Origin: Flavobacterium sp. DG2-3
GTDB taxonomy: Bacteria; Bacteroidota; Bacteroidia; Flavobacteriales; Flavobacteriaceae
Direction of reading: 5' to 3'
NCBI RefSeq assembly: GCF_030730925.1
Contig: NZ_JAVAMB010000002.1
Location: 62,001 to 126,000, forward strand
Length of the DNA stretch: 64,000 bases
The notes beneath the pieces were generated by a model. It saw only the letters and a list, made by a program, of their open reading frames with translations. It did no database searches and had not been told where the DNA came from. This document shows positions 17,311 through 25,782 of the stretch, piece by piece. The position numbers were made by a program, and so were the translations under genes. Numbering within the stretch: the stretch's first letter is position 1; the number at the start of each line of letters is the position of its first letter.

Positions 17311-17490
17311 AACAAAGATCTAGAATATAAAACTCTGTACCTTGGTCACTTTGCCACTTTCTATCAGTCTTAGAAACTTAGTATCTCAGGAGCTTAGAAG
17401 CTAAAGAGGTTGAAGAAACAAAAATCTAGAATATAAAAACTCTGCACCTTTGTCACTTTGCCACTTTGTATCTCTCAGCAACTTAGAAGC
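17308..17490. repeat. Two direct copies of an intergenic repeat
   Basis: AGAAACAAAGATCTAGAATA.. at about 17307 and GAAACAAAAATCTAGAATAT.. at about 17413 start two similar units of about 100 bases, each ending in CACTTTGCCACTTT and CTTAGAAGCT. Arms are complementary to the ACAAAGTG tandem repeat just before. Confidence 0.6.
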
Positions 17491-17500
17491 TTAAAAAAAA

Positions 17501-18046
17501 TCACTCTTTCCCGCCTAAAAGACTTTCTTGCCAATCTTTTAATTCTTTCCATTTTCCTTGATAAGCCATTAACGCTTGTCTAGCCCAAGTACTAGGATTA
17601 TGGATAGCATAATTTTCACCACCGGCATCTAAAATAGATTGCAATTTTTCTGTAGAAGCCTCGGAAAGCTCGTACCATGTTTTAATTCCAGCTTCATTAA
17701 ACAAAGCTTCTATTTTTGGTCCGATTCCTTCTACTATTTTTAAGTCATTTTCTTTTATTTTTCTTCCTAGCGCACTTGTAGCCAATTCACTGTCAAAAAG
17801 AAAAACAGGAGCGGCTGTAGATGCAAAAGATTGAGCTGATGCATTAACTTTTGCAGCAAGATCTGCTTCTAAAGTAGCAATTCTAGCATTTAAGTTTTTA
17901 GTATTAGCTCTGCAGGCATCCAAATCTGCTTGAAGTGAAGCTGTTAGTGAATCATCATTTTTTGAGTTCATTTTTCCTAGTAAGTAGCCTAAAATTACAC
18001 AGATTAGCCCCACTAGTATTGGTATTAAAATACAAGGTATATTCAT
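17501..18046 (-). CDS. Membrane-anchored coiled-coil and helix-hairpin-helix protein
   Basis: 181 residues. N-terminal membrane helix (PCILIPILVGLICVILGYLLG), a heptad-rich helical stretch at about 36-70 (LQADLDACRANTKNLNARIA), then a helix-hairpin-helix domain at about 100-150 (LKIVEGIGPKIEALFNEAGI, a form often seen in DUF4332-like domains) and a C-terminal helix. DNA binding is possible but unproven for such membrane-tethered HhH proteins. It follows the OmpA-like gene by 21 bases on the same strand; the two are frequent neighbours in flavobacteria. Confidence 0.75.
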   Translation of the reverse strand: MNIPCILIPILVGLICVILGYLLGKMNSKNDDSLTASLQADLDACRANTKNLNARIATLEADLAAKVNASAQSFASTAAPVFLFDSELATSALGRKIKENDLKIVEGIGPKIEALFNEAGIKTWYELSEASTEKLQSILDAGGENYAIHNPSTWARQALMAYQGKWKELKDWQESLLGGKE

Positions 18047-18067
18047 GATTATATGTTTTGAAATTAA

Positions 18068-18976
18068 TTATTTAATTGTAATGACAGTTCTTCTGTTAGA
18101 AGCTTTACCCTCTTCCGTTTGATTATCTCCAATAGGTTCATCTGGACCTTTAGACATGGTCTCAATTCTTTCTGCACTAATTCCGTTTTTAGAGAGATAA
18201 TTTTTAGAAAACTCAGCTCTTTTTTGCGCCAAAATGATATTAGAATCCCGATTTCCAACATTATCTGAATGTCCCACAGCCACAACAGTGGCGTCTTTTA
18301 CATGCGCCGCATATTTAGCAATATCAGCAACTTTCTTTTTATCGGCGTCGCTTAATGTTTGGCGTGACTGATTAGTATTAAAGTGCAGAATTAACGGATC
18401 AGCATTTATTTTCTCTTTTAGCAAGCTCCATTCATCAGTCGCTGTCGAAGTAGAGTCTATGCTTTCGAAGGCATAATCTGCTGGCCCGATTAGTGTATCG
18501 GCACTCATTTTCCACTTATCAATTATTTCGCCTTTTGTCGTAAATTGATTTTCAGCCAAGCCATTCGATACAAAATAATTCTTTACGTCATTTGCCCTAG
18601 CAAGACCTAGATTTTCAAAAGAAGTAGAATTGGTTTCGTCAGATGTTGCATAACCAGTTATGGTTATTTTCTGTTTCGGATTCGACGCTAAAAAGGCTTT
18701 TAGCTTTTCGATTCCAGTTGTTACAGAATCACTTACAGGCACTATAAGTTTAGCGCTGTTTTTAAGGAACTTCAAATTATCGCTGGTACGATATTCAATA
18801 CCTTGACCATTTAATACAAACGGAACATCAGGCTCTTCAACAGTAGTAGAAACTGTTTTTGGAGTATCATCCGTTACTGTTTTTTCGCAGCAGTTGCAGC
18901 AGAATTTTTGGTACAAAAAGGTGCCTAAAATAATGGTTATTGCAATGCCTAATAGATAGAGTGTTTTTTTAGACAT
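18068..18976 (-). CDS. OmpA-like protein with two OmpA domains
   Basis: 302 residues. Membrane anchor near 6-22 followed by a Cys cluster (CCNCC). A degenerate OmpA/MotB-like domain lies at about 65-145 (ITITGYATSDETNSTSFENL, LARANDVKNYF). A second, canonical domain lies at about 185-300 (VVAVGHSDNVGNRDSNIILA, AQKRAEFSKNYL, ASNRRTVITI). The second domain should bind peptidoglycan in the periplasm. It is first in a two-gene unit with the HhH protein. A TAAATTTG -7 element on the minus strand at 18997-19004 lies about 20 bases before the ATG. Confidence 0.85.
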   Translation of the reverse strand: MSKKTLYLLGIAITIILGTFLYQKFCCNCCEKTVTDDTPKTVSTTVEEPDVPFVLNGQGIEYRTSDNLKFLKNSAKLIVPVSDSVTTGIEKLKAFLASNPKQKITITGYATSDETNSTSFENLGLARANDVKNYFVSNGLAENQFTTKGEIIDKWKMSADTLIGPADYAFESIDSTSTATDEWSLLKEKINADPLILHFNTNQSRQTLSDADKKKVADIAKYAAHVKDATVVAVGHSDNVGNRDSNIILAQKRAEFSKNYLSKNGISAERIETMSKGPDEPIGDNQTEEGKASNRRTVITIK

Positions 18977-19195
18977 AATTTAGGTTTTAATTCTATCAAA
19001 TTTAGCAAAAAAAGAAAAGCTAATTATTTAATAATCAGATTATTGAAAATTTATTATTTTCATAGTATTTTTAAAAGTAAGATTAGGATTACTTTTTAAA
19101 TTAACATTTTAGCTAGCAAATAGATTTAAATTATGATAAACTTTTAAATCGCTAAATTGACTAACTTGCAGTAAATTTCAAATAAAGAATGAAAA

Positions 19196-19669
19196 ATGGT
19201 CGAAATTGAAAGAAAATTTTTGGTAAAATCAGAAGAATTCAAAAATCTGGCTTTTACTCAAAACAAGATCGCTCAAGGATATTTGAGTTCTGCACCTGAG
19301 CGTACGGTTAGAGTCAGAATCAAAGGGCATAAAGGCTATTTAACTATAAAAGGAATAAGCCATAGCGGCGGTATGTCCCGTTTTGAATGGGAAAATGAAA
19401 TTCCGCTTGATGAAGCGCAAGAACTTTTAAAATTATGCGAAAAAGGCAAAATTGAAAAAACGCGTTACGAAGTGAAATCTGGAAATCATGTAATTGAAGT
19501 TGATGAATTTTACGGCGAAAACGAAGGTTTGATAATGGCAGAAATAGAATTAAATTCTGAAGATGAAATCTTTGAAAAACCAGATTGGCTTGGTGAAGAA
19601 GTAACAAACGATGAAAGATATTACAATGCTTATTTAGGCAAAAATCCTTATAAAGACTGGCAAAAATAA
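19196..19669 (+). CDS. CYTH domain phosphohydrolase
   Basis: 157 residues. The signature ExExK is at the N terminus (MVEIERKFLV: Glu3, Glu5, Lys7). The family continues with RTVRVRIKGHKGYLTIKG, RFEWENEIP, EKTRYEV and IEVDEFYGENEGLIMAEIEL. CYTH tunnel enzymes act on triphosphates, usually as inorganic triphosphatase, with metal ions. The gene ends one base before the YpdA-like start (TAA-A-ATG), so the two are translationally coupled. Confidence 0.88.
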   Translation: MVEIERKFLVKSEEFKNLAFTQNKIAQGYLSSAPERTVRVRIKGHKGYLTIKGISHSGGMSRFEWENEIPLDEAQELLKLCEKGKIEKTRYEVKSGNHVIEVDEFYGENEGLIMAEIELNSEDEIFEKPDWLGEEVTNDERYYNAYLGKNPYKDWQK

Positions 19670-19670
19670 A

Positions 19671-20639
19671 ATGACAGAATCTAAATATGACCTTATTATT
19701 GTAGGTGGCGGACCAATTGGCCTTGCCTGTGCAATAGAAGCCGAAAAGAAAAAATTAGACTATTTGATTATAGAAAAAGGAGCGATCGTTAATAGTATTT
19801 TTAACTATCCATTATATATGACCTTTTTCTCGACTGCAGAAAGATTAGAAATTGGTGATATTCCGTTTAATTGTTTGGCACCAAAACCAGGGCGTCAAGA
19901 AGCTTTGGAATATTATCGAAATATCCACCGTTACTTTAAATTCAATATTAATTTGTTTGAAAAAGTTTTAGACGTTCAGAAGGATAACGGAATTTTTAAG
20001 ATCAAAACCGATAAGAAAGATTACGAAGCTAAAAATGTTGTGATCGCTACTGGCTTTTATGACATTCCGATTGAAATGAATGTTTTAGGAGAAAATCTTC
20101 CAAAGGTTCGTCATTATTACAAAGAAGCACACGAGTATGCTTTTAGAAAAGTTTTGGTTGTGGGAGCTAATAATTCTTCTGTAGATGCAGCGTTGGAATG
20201 TTGGAGAAAAGGAGCGGAGGTAACAATGGTGGTCCGCAAGAACGAAATTAACAGCCGTGTAAAATACTGGGTGAAACCAGATATCGAAAATAGAATTGCT
20301 GAAGGAAGCATTAAAGCTTATTTTGAATCGAATATTACTGAAATTCGGGAAAATGAAGTAGAAATTCAGACCCCAAACGGTAAAATTACAATCGAAAATG
20401 ATTTTGTTTTAGCTTTGACTGGCTATAAACCAGATTTGAATTTTCTTGAAAACATTGGAATTCAGCTTTCTGAAGATGAATTAAAAATTCCAGTCTATAA
20501 TCCGGAAACTATGGAGACCAATGTAGATGGTTTATTTCTTGCCGGTGTAGTTTGCGGCGGAATGCAGACGCATAAATGGTTTATCGAAAACTCGAGAATC
20601 CATGCTACTATGATAGTAGATCATATTACGGCTAAATAG
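19671..20639 (+). CDS. YpdA family putative bacillithiol disulfide reductase
   Basis: 322 residues, FAD/NAD(P)H-dependent pyridine nucleotide oxidoreductase. FAD-binding IIVGGGPIGLACAIEA at residues 9-24; second dinucleotide site VLVVGANNSSVDAAL at about 161-175; C-terminal FAD contact TNVDGLFLAGVVCGG. It lacks the CxxC pair of thioredoxin reductases, which fits the YpdA group that recycles bacillithiol disulfide. Coupling to a CYTH gene is the local arrangement; a shared function is not established. Confidence 0.85.
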   Translation: MTESKYDLIIVGGGPIGLACAIEAEKKKLDYLIIEKGAIVNSIFNYPLYMTFFSTAERLEIGDIPFNCLAPKPGRQEALEYYRNIHRYFKFNINLFEKVLDVQKDNGIFKIKTDKKDYEAKNVVIATGFYDIPIEMNVLGENLPKVRHYYKEAHEYAFRKVLVVGANNSSVDAALECWRKGAEVTMVVRKNEINSRVKYWVKPDIENRIAEGSIKAYFESNITEIRENEVEIQTPNGKITIENDFVLALTGYKPDLNFLENIGIQLSEDELKIPVYNPETMETNVDGLFLAGVVCGGMQTHKWFIENSRIHATMIVDHITAK

Positions 20640-20681
20640 TTTATTTGCTACGAATTATGGCAATCTATATGTTTTTTATAG

Positions 20682-20826
20682 CCACAAATTACACAAATTT
20701 CCGCTAATTTTTTAAAGATCGCTAAAATAAATTTGTGCTAATTTGTGTAATTTGTGGCAAAAAAAATTAAGAAGTATGATACTGCCGCGCACTATTTAAT
20801 TAGTGTAATTCGTGTAATTCGTGGCA
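20682..20826. repeat. Interspersed inverted repeat GCCACAAATTACACAAATT
   Basis: The left arm at 20682-20700 pairs with AATTTGTGTAATTTGTGGC ending at 20758. A third related half copy (GTGTAATTCGTGTAATTCGT) ends at about 20825. It lies between the convergent YpdA and SelO genes and may also act as a transcription stop. Confidence 0.65.
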
Positions 20827-20837
20827 AGCAAAAAGCA

Positions 20838-22406
20838 TTAAGAACTGCAAGACAGCATAGAACAGCCGACTTTTGTTCTTGCCCAATCTGGACGTTTGGC
20901 AAACCATTTTTCAGATTCAGGCTGCTCGTCATACGGATTTTTTAAAAGTTGAAATAATTCATCTACTAAAGTATAATCTTCTTTATCGGCGGCATCTATA
21001 GCCAATTGCGCCATATAATTTCGCAACACATATTTTGGGTTTATCTTATTCATTTTTTCCGAACGCTCTTCATCAGATAAAGATTCAGCGTTTAATCTTT
21101 TCAAATAAACCGTAAACCACTTTTGCCAAGCTTCCAGAATATTTTCTTTTATTTCTTCTGAAATGTAAAATGCATTTTCAATTTTCTCGAAGGCTTGTTC
21201 TACAGAATCTTCTTTTTTAATCTGACTTAAATTTCTAAAAAATATAGTCATATCAGTTTCCGACAACTTCAGAATTTCTTCTAAACCTTTAATAATTTTA
21301 TCATCAGCTTCGCTTGAAGTAAACAATCCCAATTTACTTAAAAACATGGCTTTATAATCAGATTCAAATTCTGTAATAAATGAATCTAGGATTTTTTCTA
21401 AAGGCGCAGCTTCATTAACTAACGGATAAAGTGCATTGGCCAATTGAAACAGATTCCATTGTGCTACCTGAGGCTGATTTCCGAAACGATATCTTCTGTT
21501 TTGGCTGTCGGTTGTATTAGGTGTCCAATCTGGATCATAGTTTTCCAGCCAACCGTACGGGCCATAATCAATCGTGATTCCATGAATCGACATATTATCG
21601 GTATTCATTACGCCGTGAACAAATCCGACGCGCTGCCAGTGCAGAATCATTTCGCGAGTTGTATCGGCAACTTTTTGAAAGAATTGTAAATATTGTTCTT
21701 TTGGCTCGCCTTTTATTTCAGGAAAATAGTGCTGAATGGTAAATTCTACAAACTGTTTCAGGTTTTTTAGCTCATTTCTAGCTGTTAGCATTTCGTAACT
21801 TCCAAAACGAATAAACGAAGGGGCAACACGACAGACCACGGCTCCCTTTTCATAAGCGGGATTTCCGTTATACAAAATATCTCTCAAAACTTGATCTCCA
21901 GAAAGAGCAAGCGAAAGTGATCGAGTAGTGGGAACACCTAGATAATGCATGGCTTCTGCGCACAAATATTCTCGTATAGATGAACGCAAAACAGCCAAAC
22001 CGTCTGCAGTTCTAGAGTATGGAGTTTTACCAGCTCCTTTTAATTGCAGTGTGTAAAACTGCCCATTATTTTCAACTTCCGTTAAATTAATCGCACGTCC
22101 GTCTCCCAATTGTCCCGCCCAGTTTCCAAACTGATGTCCCGCATAACACATAGCATACGGCTGTGTCTCTGGAAGAATTTCTTTTCCAGTAACAACATTC
22201 AAAAATTCTTCTGACTGAATTTCATCTTTAGAAATCCCAACCAATTCAGCCACTTCTTCAGAAACGTGAATCAATTTCGGATTGGAAGGTTTTGTTGGAT
22301 TTACATACGAAAACAGCGTATTCTTAACCTGACGAACTTCGTTTGTCAAGTCTGGATCTGCTGGTAATTCGAAAGTAAAACGATTTTTTATTTTTAGATT
22401 TTTCAT
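20838..22406 (-). CDS. selO: SelO (YdiU) family protein adenylyltransferase
   Basis: 522 residues. SelO is a pseudokinase that transfers AMP to Ser/Thr/Tyr of target proteins. Motifs seen: LKGAGKTPYSRTADGLAVLR, SSIREYLCAEAMHYLGVPTT, VVCRVAPSFIRFGSYE, and the active-site segment GVMNTDNMSIHGITIDYGPYG followed by FGNQPQVAQWNL. The C terminus ends in CSS, the conserved SelO tail (selenocysteine in some eukaryotic homologues). The next minus-strand gene upstream is msrA, and both relate to oxidative damage responses, although about 115 bases and a possible repeat separate them. Confidence 0.92.
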   Translation of the reverse strand: MKNLKIKNRFTFELPADPDLTNEVRQVKNTLFSYVNPTKPSNPKLIHVSEEVAELVGISKDEIQSEEFLNVVTGKEILPETQPYAMCYAGHQFGNWAGQLGDGRAINLTEVENNGQFYTLQLKGAGKTPYSRTADGLAVLRSSIREYLCAEAMHYLGVPTTRSLSLALSGDQVLRDILYNGNPAYEKGAVVCRVAPSFIRFGSYEMLTARNELKNLKQFVEFTIQHYFPEIKGEPKEQYLQFFQKVADTTREMILHWQRVGFVHGVMNTDNMSIHGITIDYGPYGWLENYDPDWTPNTTDSQNRRYRFGNQPQVAQWNLFQLANALYPLVNEAAPLEKILDSFITEFESDYKAMFLSKLGLFTSSEADDKIIKGLEEILKLSETDMTIFFRNLSQIKKEDSVEQAFEKIENAFYISEEIKENILEAWQKWFTVYLKRLNAESLSDEERSEKMNKINPKYVLRNYMAQLAIDAADKEDYTLVDELFQLLKNPYDEQPESEKWFAKRPDWARTKVGCSMLSCSS

Positions 22407-22520
22407 TTTTTTTAGTTTTCTAGTGGCTAGTCCTTAGTCCTTAGACTTTAGCCCATCATTTGTTAGATTTTCTTGGTGCTTGCTTAGCTATTTTTTCGTA
22501 AAAGATGAAAATACTAAGTA

Positions 22521-23054
22521 TTATTTCACCAATTTATCGGCATACATTTTTTTTAGTTTTTGAATTTTTGGATCGATTACAAGTTGGCAATATTGTGCGT
22601 CTTGATTTTCATTATAATAATTTTGATGGTCTTCTTCGGCTTTGTAAAAAACTTCAAAAGCTTTTAATTCCGTTACAATTGGATCTGGATAGGCAGGCTG
22701 CACTTCTTCAAATACTTTTTCTGCTATTTCTTTTTGTTCCTCATCATGATAGAGAACAATAGAACGATATTGTGTTCCGCTGTCAGCGTCTTGACGATTT
22801 AAAGTTGTCGGATCATGACTTGTCATAAAGATAAAAATTAAGTCATGATATGAAATTATGTCAGGGTTAAAAGCTACTTGAATCACTTCGGCATGTCCTG
22901 TTCTTCCTGTGCGCACTTCGCGATATGGTGGATTCTTTATAAATCCGCCAGCAAATCCCGATTGTATTGATTCTACACCTTTTAAACGCTGAATTACCGC
23001 TTCTATACACCAAAAACATCCGCCGCCAAAGGTAGCTATTGATATGTTCTTCAT
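22521..23054 (-). CDS. msrA: MsrA, peptide-methionine (S)-S-oxide reductase
   Basis: 177 residues. The catalytic motif GGGCFWC is at residues 10-16, with nucleophilic Cys13. The family blocks GVESIQSGFAGG, VRTGRTGHAEVIQVAF, FMTSHDPTTLNRQDADSGTQYRS and EDHQNYY follow in order. Reduces methionine S-sulfoxide in proteins using thioredoxin. No signal peptide, so cytosolic. Divergent from the aminotransferase at 23240. Confidence 0.95.
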   Translation of the reverse strand: MKNISIATFGGGCFWCIEAVIQRLKGVESIQSGFAGGFIKNPPYREVRTGRTGHAEVIQVAFNPDIISYHDLIFIFMTSHDPTTLNRQDADSGTQYRSIVLYHDEEQKEIAEKVFEEVQPAYPDPIVTELKAFEVFYKAEEDHQNYYNENQDAQYCQLVIDPKIQKLKKMYADKLVK

Positions 23055-23208
23055 ACATAATGCTTTCTTTTACTTTACAATGCCTATTAATTCGATAGGA
23101 TATTATGATAATTTATTAAAAAAAAGTTCTTTTAACTAAAAATACCAAACAGTATTCTAGTGTTTGAAGTTTAGTATTGATAAATTCGCAATTTTATAAA
23201 AAAGACTA

Positions 23209-23216
23209 TATATTTG
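23209..23216 (+). promoter_or_regulatory. Promoter -7 element for the class V aminotransferase gene
   Basis: TATATTTG, an exact TAnnTTTG, 24 bases before the ATG at 23240. It excludes the upstream in-frame TTG at 23177 as a start. No clear -33 element. Confidence 0.5.
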
Positions 23217-23239
23217 CAGTCAAACACAAGGCACAACTA

Positions 23240-24727
23240 ATGGATAGCAAAAATAGTACCATGACACTGGAAACTTATTTTCAGGAATTTAGACAGAATA
23301 TTGTCGGTATAAACCAAGAATTTACTTCGCCGTATGGCAGAAAATCAATAATTTACACAGACTGGACTGCCAGCGGAAGATTATATCGTCCGATTGAGGA
23401 AAAACTGCTAAATGAGTTTGGTCCTTTTGTCGCCAATACGCATACTGAAACGACTGTATCTGGTACTGCTATGACAAAAGCATACCATCATGCAAGACAT
23501 ATTATCAAGCGTCATGTAAATGCAAATAACGACGATGTTTTGATTACTGATGGAACTGGTATGACGGGAGTTATCAATAAATTCCAACGTATTTTAGGAT
23601 TAAAAGTTCCAGAAAACTTAAAGAGCTTTACGAATGTTCCTGCTGAGAAAAAACCAATTGTTTTTATTTCTCACATGGAGCACCATTCTAATCAGACTTC
23701 TTGGTTGGAGACGATTGCAGATGTGGAGATTATTCCGTCTTGCGAGAAAGGGCTTTTTAATTTAGAAAATCTTGAAGTTTTATTAGAAAAATATAAAGAT
23801 AGAACGATAAAAATTGCTTCTATTACAGGATGTTCAAATGTTACTGGTTTGAGAACTCCATTTCATGAAGCTGCAAAATTGATGCATCAGTACAATGGTG
23901 TTTGTTTTGTAGATTTTGCGTGTTCAGGACCTTATGTAGAAATTGACATGCATCCAGCAGATCCAGAAGCTTATTTGGATGCTATTTTTATGTCTCCGCA
24001 TAAATTCTTAGGTGGACCTGGGACTTCTGGCGTTTTAATTTTTAATAAAAAATTATACAATAATATGATTCCGGATTGTCCGGGCGGAGGGACGGTAAGC
24101 TGGACAAATCCGTGGGGCGAGCATAAATATATTGATAATATTGAGGATCGTGAAGATGGAGGAACTCCTGGTTTTCTTCAGGTTATTAAAACGGCCTTGG
24201 CTATTGAACTGAAAGAGGAAATGGGAATTGAAAACATTATGGAACGTGAGCATGAAATTGTTGATTATGTTTTCTCTGAGTTGGAACCTGTTGAAAATAT
24301 CAAAATCTTAGCAGGACAGCATAAAGAGCGTCTTGGTGTAGTTTCCTTTTTTATTGATGATCTTCATTTTAGCCTTGGTGTTAAAATTTTAAATGATCGT
24401 TTTGGAATCCAAACTAGGGGCGGATGCAGTTGCGCGGGTACTTATGGTCATTATTTATTGCACGTAGATCAGGAAACTTCTAATAAATTGGTTAACGAAA
24501 TTACGATTGGCGATTTAATCAAAAAACCGGGATGGATTAGAATGTCGATTCATCCAACTACTACTGATCAAGAAATTGCTTTTGTTTGTAAAAGTATAAA
24601 AGAATTAGCGGCAAATCATAAAACGTGGGCATTGGATTATTCTTATGACAAAATGCGTAATGAGTTTATTCATAAAGATGCGACTTCGTTTGAGGATGAG
24701 TTGGTAGAAGGGTGGTTTAAGTCTTAA
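23240..24727 (+). CDS. Class V aminotransferase / cysteine desulfurase-like PLP enzyme
   Basis: 495 residues from ATG 23240, chosen because a promoter element covers the upstream extension. Aminotransferase class V fold: GTGMTGVINKFQRILG, the His-rich contact FISHMEHHSNQTSW, Asp in VCFVDFACSGPYVEIDMHP, and the PLP lysine in SPHKFLGGPGTSG. A cysteine-bearing loop TRGGCSCAGTYGH lies near residue 400. It is larger than typical SufS/IscS (about 410 residues), and its substrate is unknown; cysteine desulfuration or amino-acid lyase activity are options. Confidence 0.8.
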   Translation: MDSKNSTMTLETYFQEFRQNIVGINQEFTSPYGRKSIIYTDWTASGRLYRPIEEKLLNEFGPFVANTHTETTVSGTAMTKAYHHARHIIKRHVNANNDDVLITDGTGMTGVINKFQRILGLKVPENLKSFTNVPAEKKPIVFISHMEHHSNQTSWLETIADVEIIPSCEKGLFNLENLEVLLEKYKDRTIKIASITGCSNVTGLRTPFHEAAKLMHQYNGVCFVDFACSGPYVEIDMHPADPEAYLDAIFMSPHKFLGGPGTSGVLIFNKKLYNNMIPDCPGGGTVSWTNPWGEHKYIDNIEDREDGGTPGFLQVIKTALAIELKEEMGIENIMEREHEIVDYVFSELEPVENIKILAGQHKERLGVVSFFIDDLHFSLGVKILNDRFGIQTRGGCSCAGTYGHYLLHVDQETSNKLVNEITIGDLIKKPGWIRMSIHPTTTDQEIAFVCKSIKELAANHKTWALDYSYDKMRNEFIHKDATSFEDELVEGWFKS

Positions 24728-25640
24728 TATTTTTTTAACGCAAACAGCACTAATATTTTTTTTAACGCAAAGAGCGCTAAGGAATTTTATAAAGCTTGTG
24801 TTTATCGTTGCGTTAAATAAGTTCGCAAAGCTGAACTTGATAAACCCGACAGGTTTTAAAAACCTGTCGGGTTTGTATTTTTACACTTTTTGTCTGGCTG
24901 AGCGGAGTCGAAGCCCACGTGCCAATTGGAACGCCCTTCGACTTCGCTCAGGGTGACATAGCTTTGATCGATATTTTTTTCTTAAATTTTATTAATTAAC
25001 GTAGAACTGTGACTTTTTTTTAACGCAAAGTACGCTAAGGAATTTTATGAAGATTGTGTTTGTTTTTGCGTTGAATAAGTTCGCAAAGCTGGGATAGCTA
25101 AACCCGACAGGTTTTTAAAGCCTGTCGGGTTTATTTTTTATATTTTTTGTCTGGCTAACGCAATTGCCAATTGGAACGCCCTTCGACTTCGCTCAGGGTG
25201 ACATAGCTTTGATCGATATTTTTTTTTAAAATTTTATTAATTAACGTAGAACTGTGGCTCTTTTTTTTAACGCAAAGTACGCTAAGGAATTTTATAAAGC
25301 TTGTGTTTGTTTTTGTGTTGAATAAGTTCGCAAAGCTGGATTGGTTAAATCCGGCTGGTTTAATGTTGACGCCTTTTGTCTGGCTGAGCGGAGTCGAAGC
25401 CCACGTGTCAATTGGAATGCCCTTCGACTTCGCTCAGGGTGACATAGCTTTGATTGATATTTTTTTCTAAAATTTTATTAATTAACGTAGAACTTTGACT
25501 TTTTTAACGCAAAGCACGCTAAGAAATTTTGCAGAGCTTGTGTTTGTCGTTGCGGTGAATAAGTTCGCAAAGCTGAGATAGTTAAACCCGACAGGTTTTT
25601 GAAACCTGTCGGGTTTTGTCGTTTAATAGATATGTTTTTT
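24728..25640. repeat. Tandem array of about 240-260 bp intergenic repeat units
   Basis: Units start with TTTTTAACGCAAAG(N)ACGCTAAGG at about 24760, 25018, 25265 and 25502 (periods of about 258, 247 and 237), after a short partial copy at 24730. Within units: AACGC...GTTCGCAAAGCTG, a palindrome CCCGACAGGTTTTAAAAACC.. at about 24844 (also near 25103 and 25586), and the pair GGCTGAGCGGAGTCGAAG / CTTCGACTTCGCTCAGG with ACATAGCTTTGAT.. and TTAATTAACGTAGAACT. The last unit stops after the palindrome. No ORF is supported in the whole gap 24728-25782. Confidence 0.85.
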
Positions 25641-25671
25641 ATTTATGTTTCTTATGAAAAATATACTTGTG

Positions 25672-25745
25672 GTATAGCCCCGATAGGAGCGGTATCCTTT
25701 TATGCTGGGGTTCAGCATAAAAGATATAGCGTATAGCGGGAATAA
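25672..25745. repeat. Interspersed repeat GCCCCGATAGGAGCGGTATCC with hairpin
   Basis: Contains GCCCCGATAGGAGCGGTATC and the hairpin CTTTTATGCTG-GGGTT-CAGCATAAAAG. The reverse complement of the first part occurs at 14801-14820. Confidence 0.65.
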
Positions 25746-25782
25746 TGTTCTTGAAAAAACGGAAATTTCTGCTGCTAAAAAA

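Noticed and set aside
20754-20945. Plus-strand frame in the 3' end of SelO
   Set aside because: Runs antisense to conserved SelO codons and starts inside an interspersed repeat.
23177-23239. N-terminal extension of the class V aminotransferase
   Set aside because: The promoter -7 element lies within it, so it is not transcribed.
24728-25640. Repeated blocks with palindromes resembling a CRISPR array
   Set aside because: Units are 240-260 bases with no short repeat-spacer structure and no cas genes nearby; they match interspersed repeat families seen elsewhere in the window.
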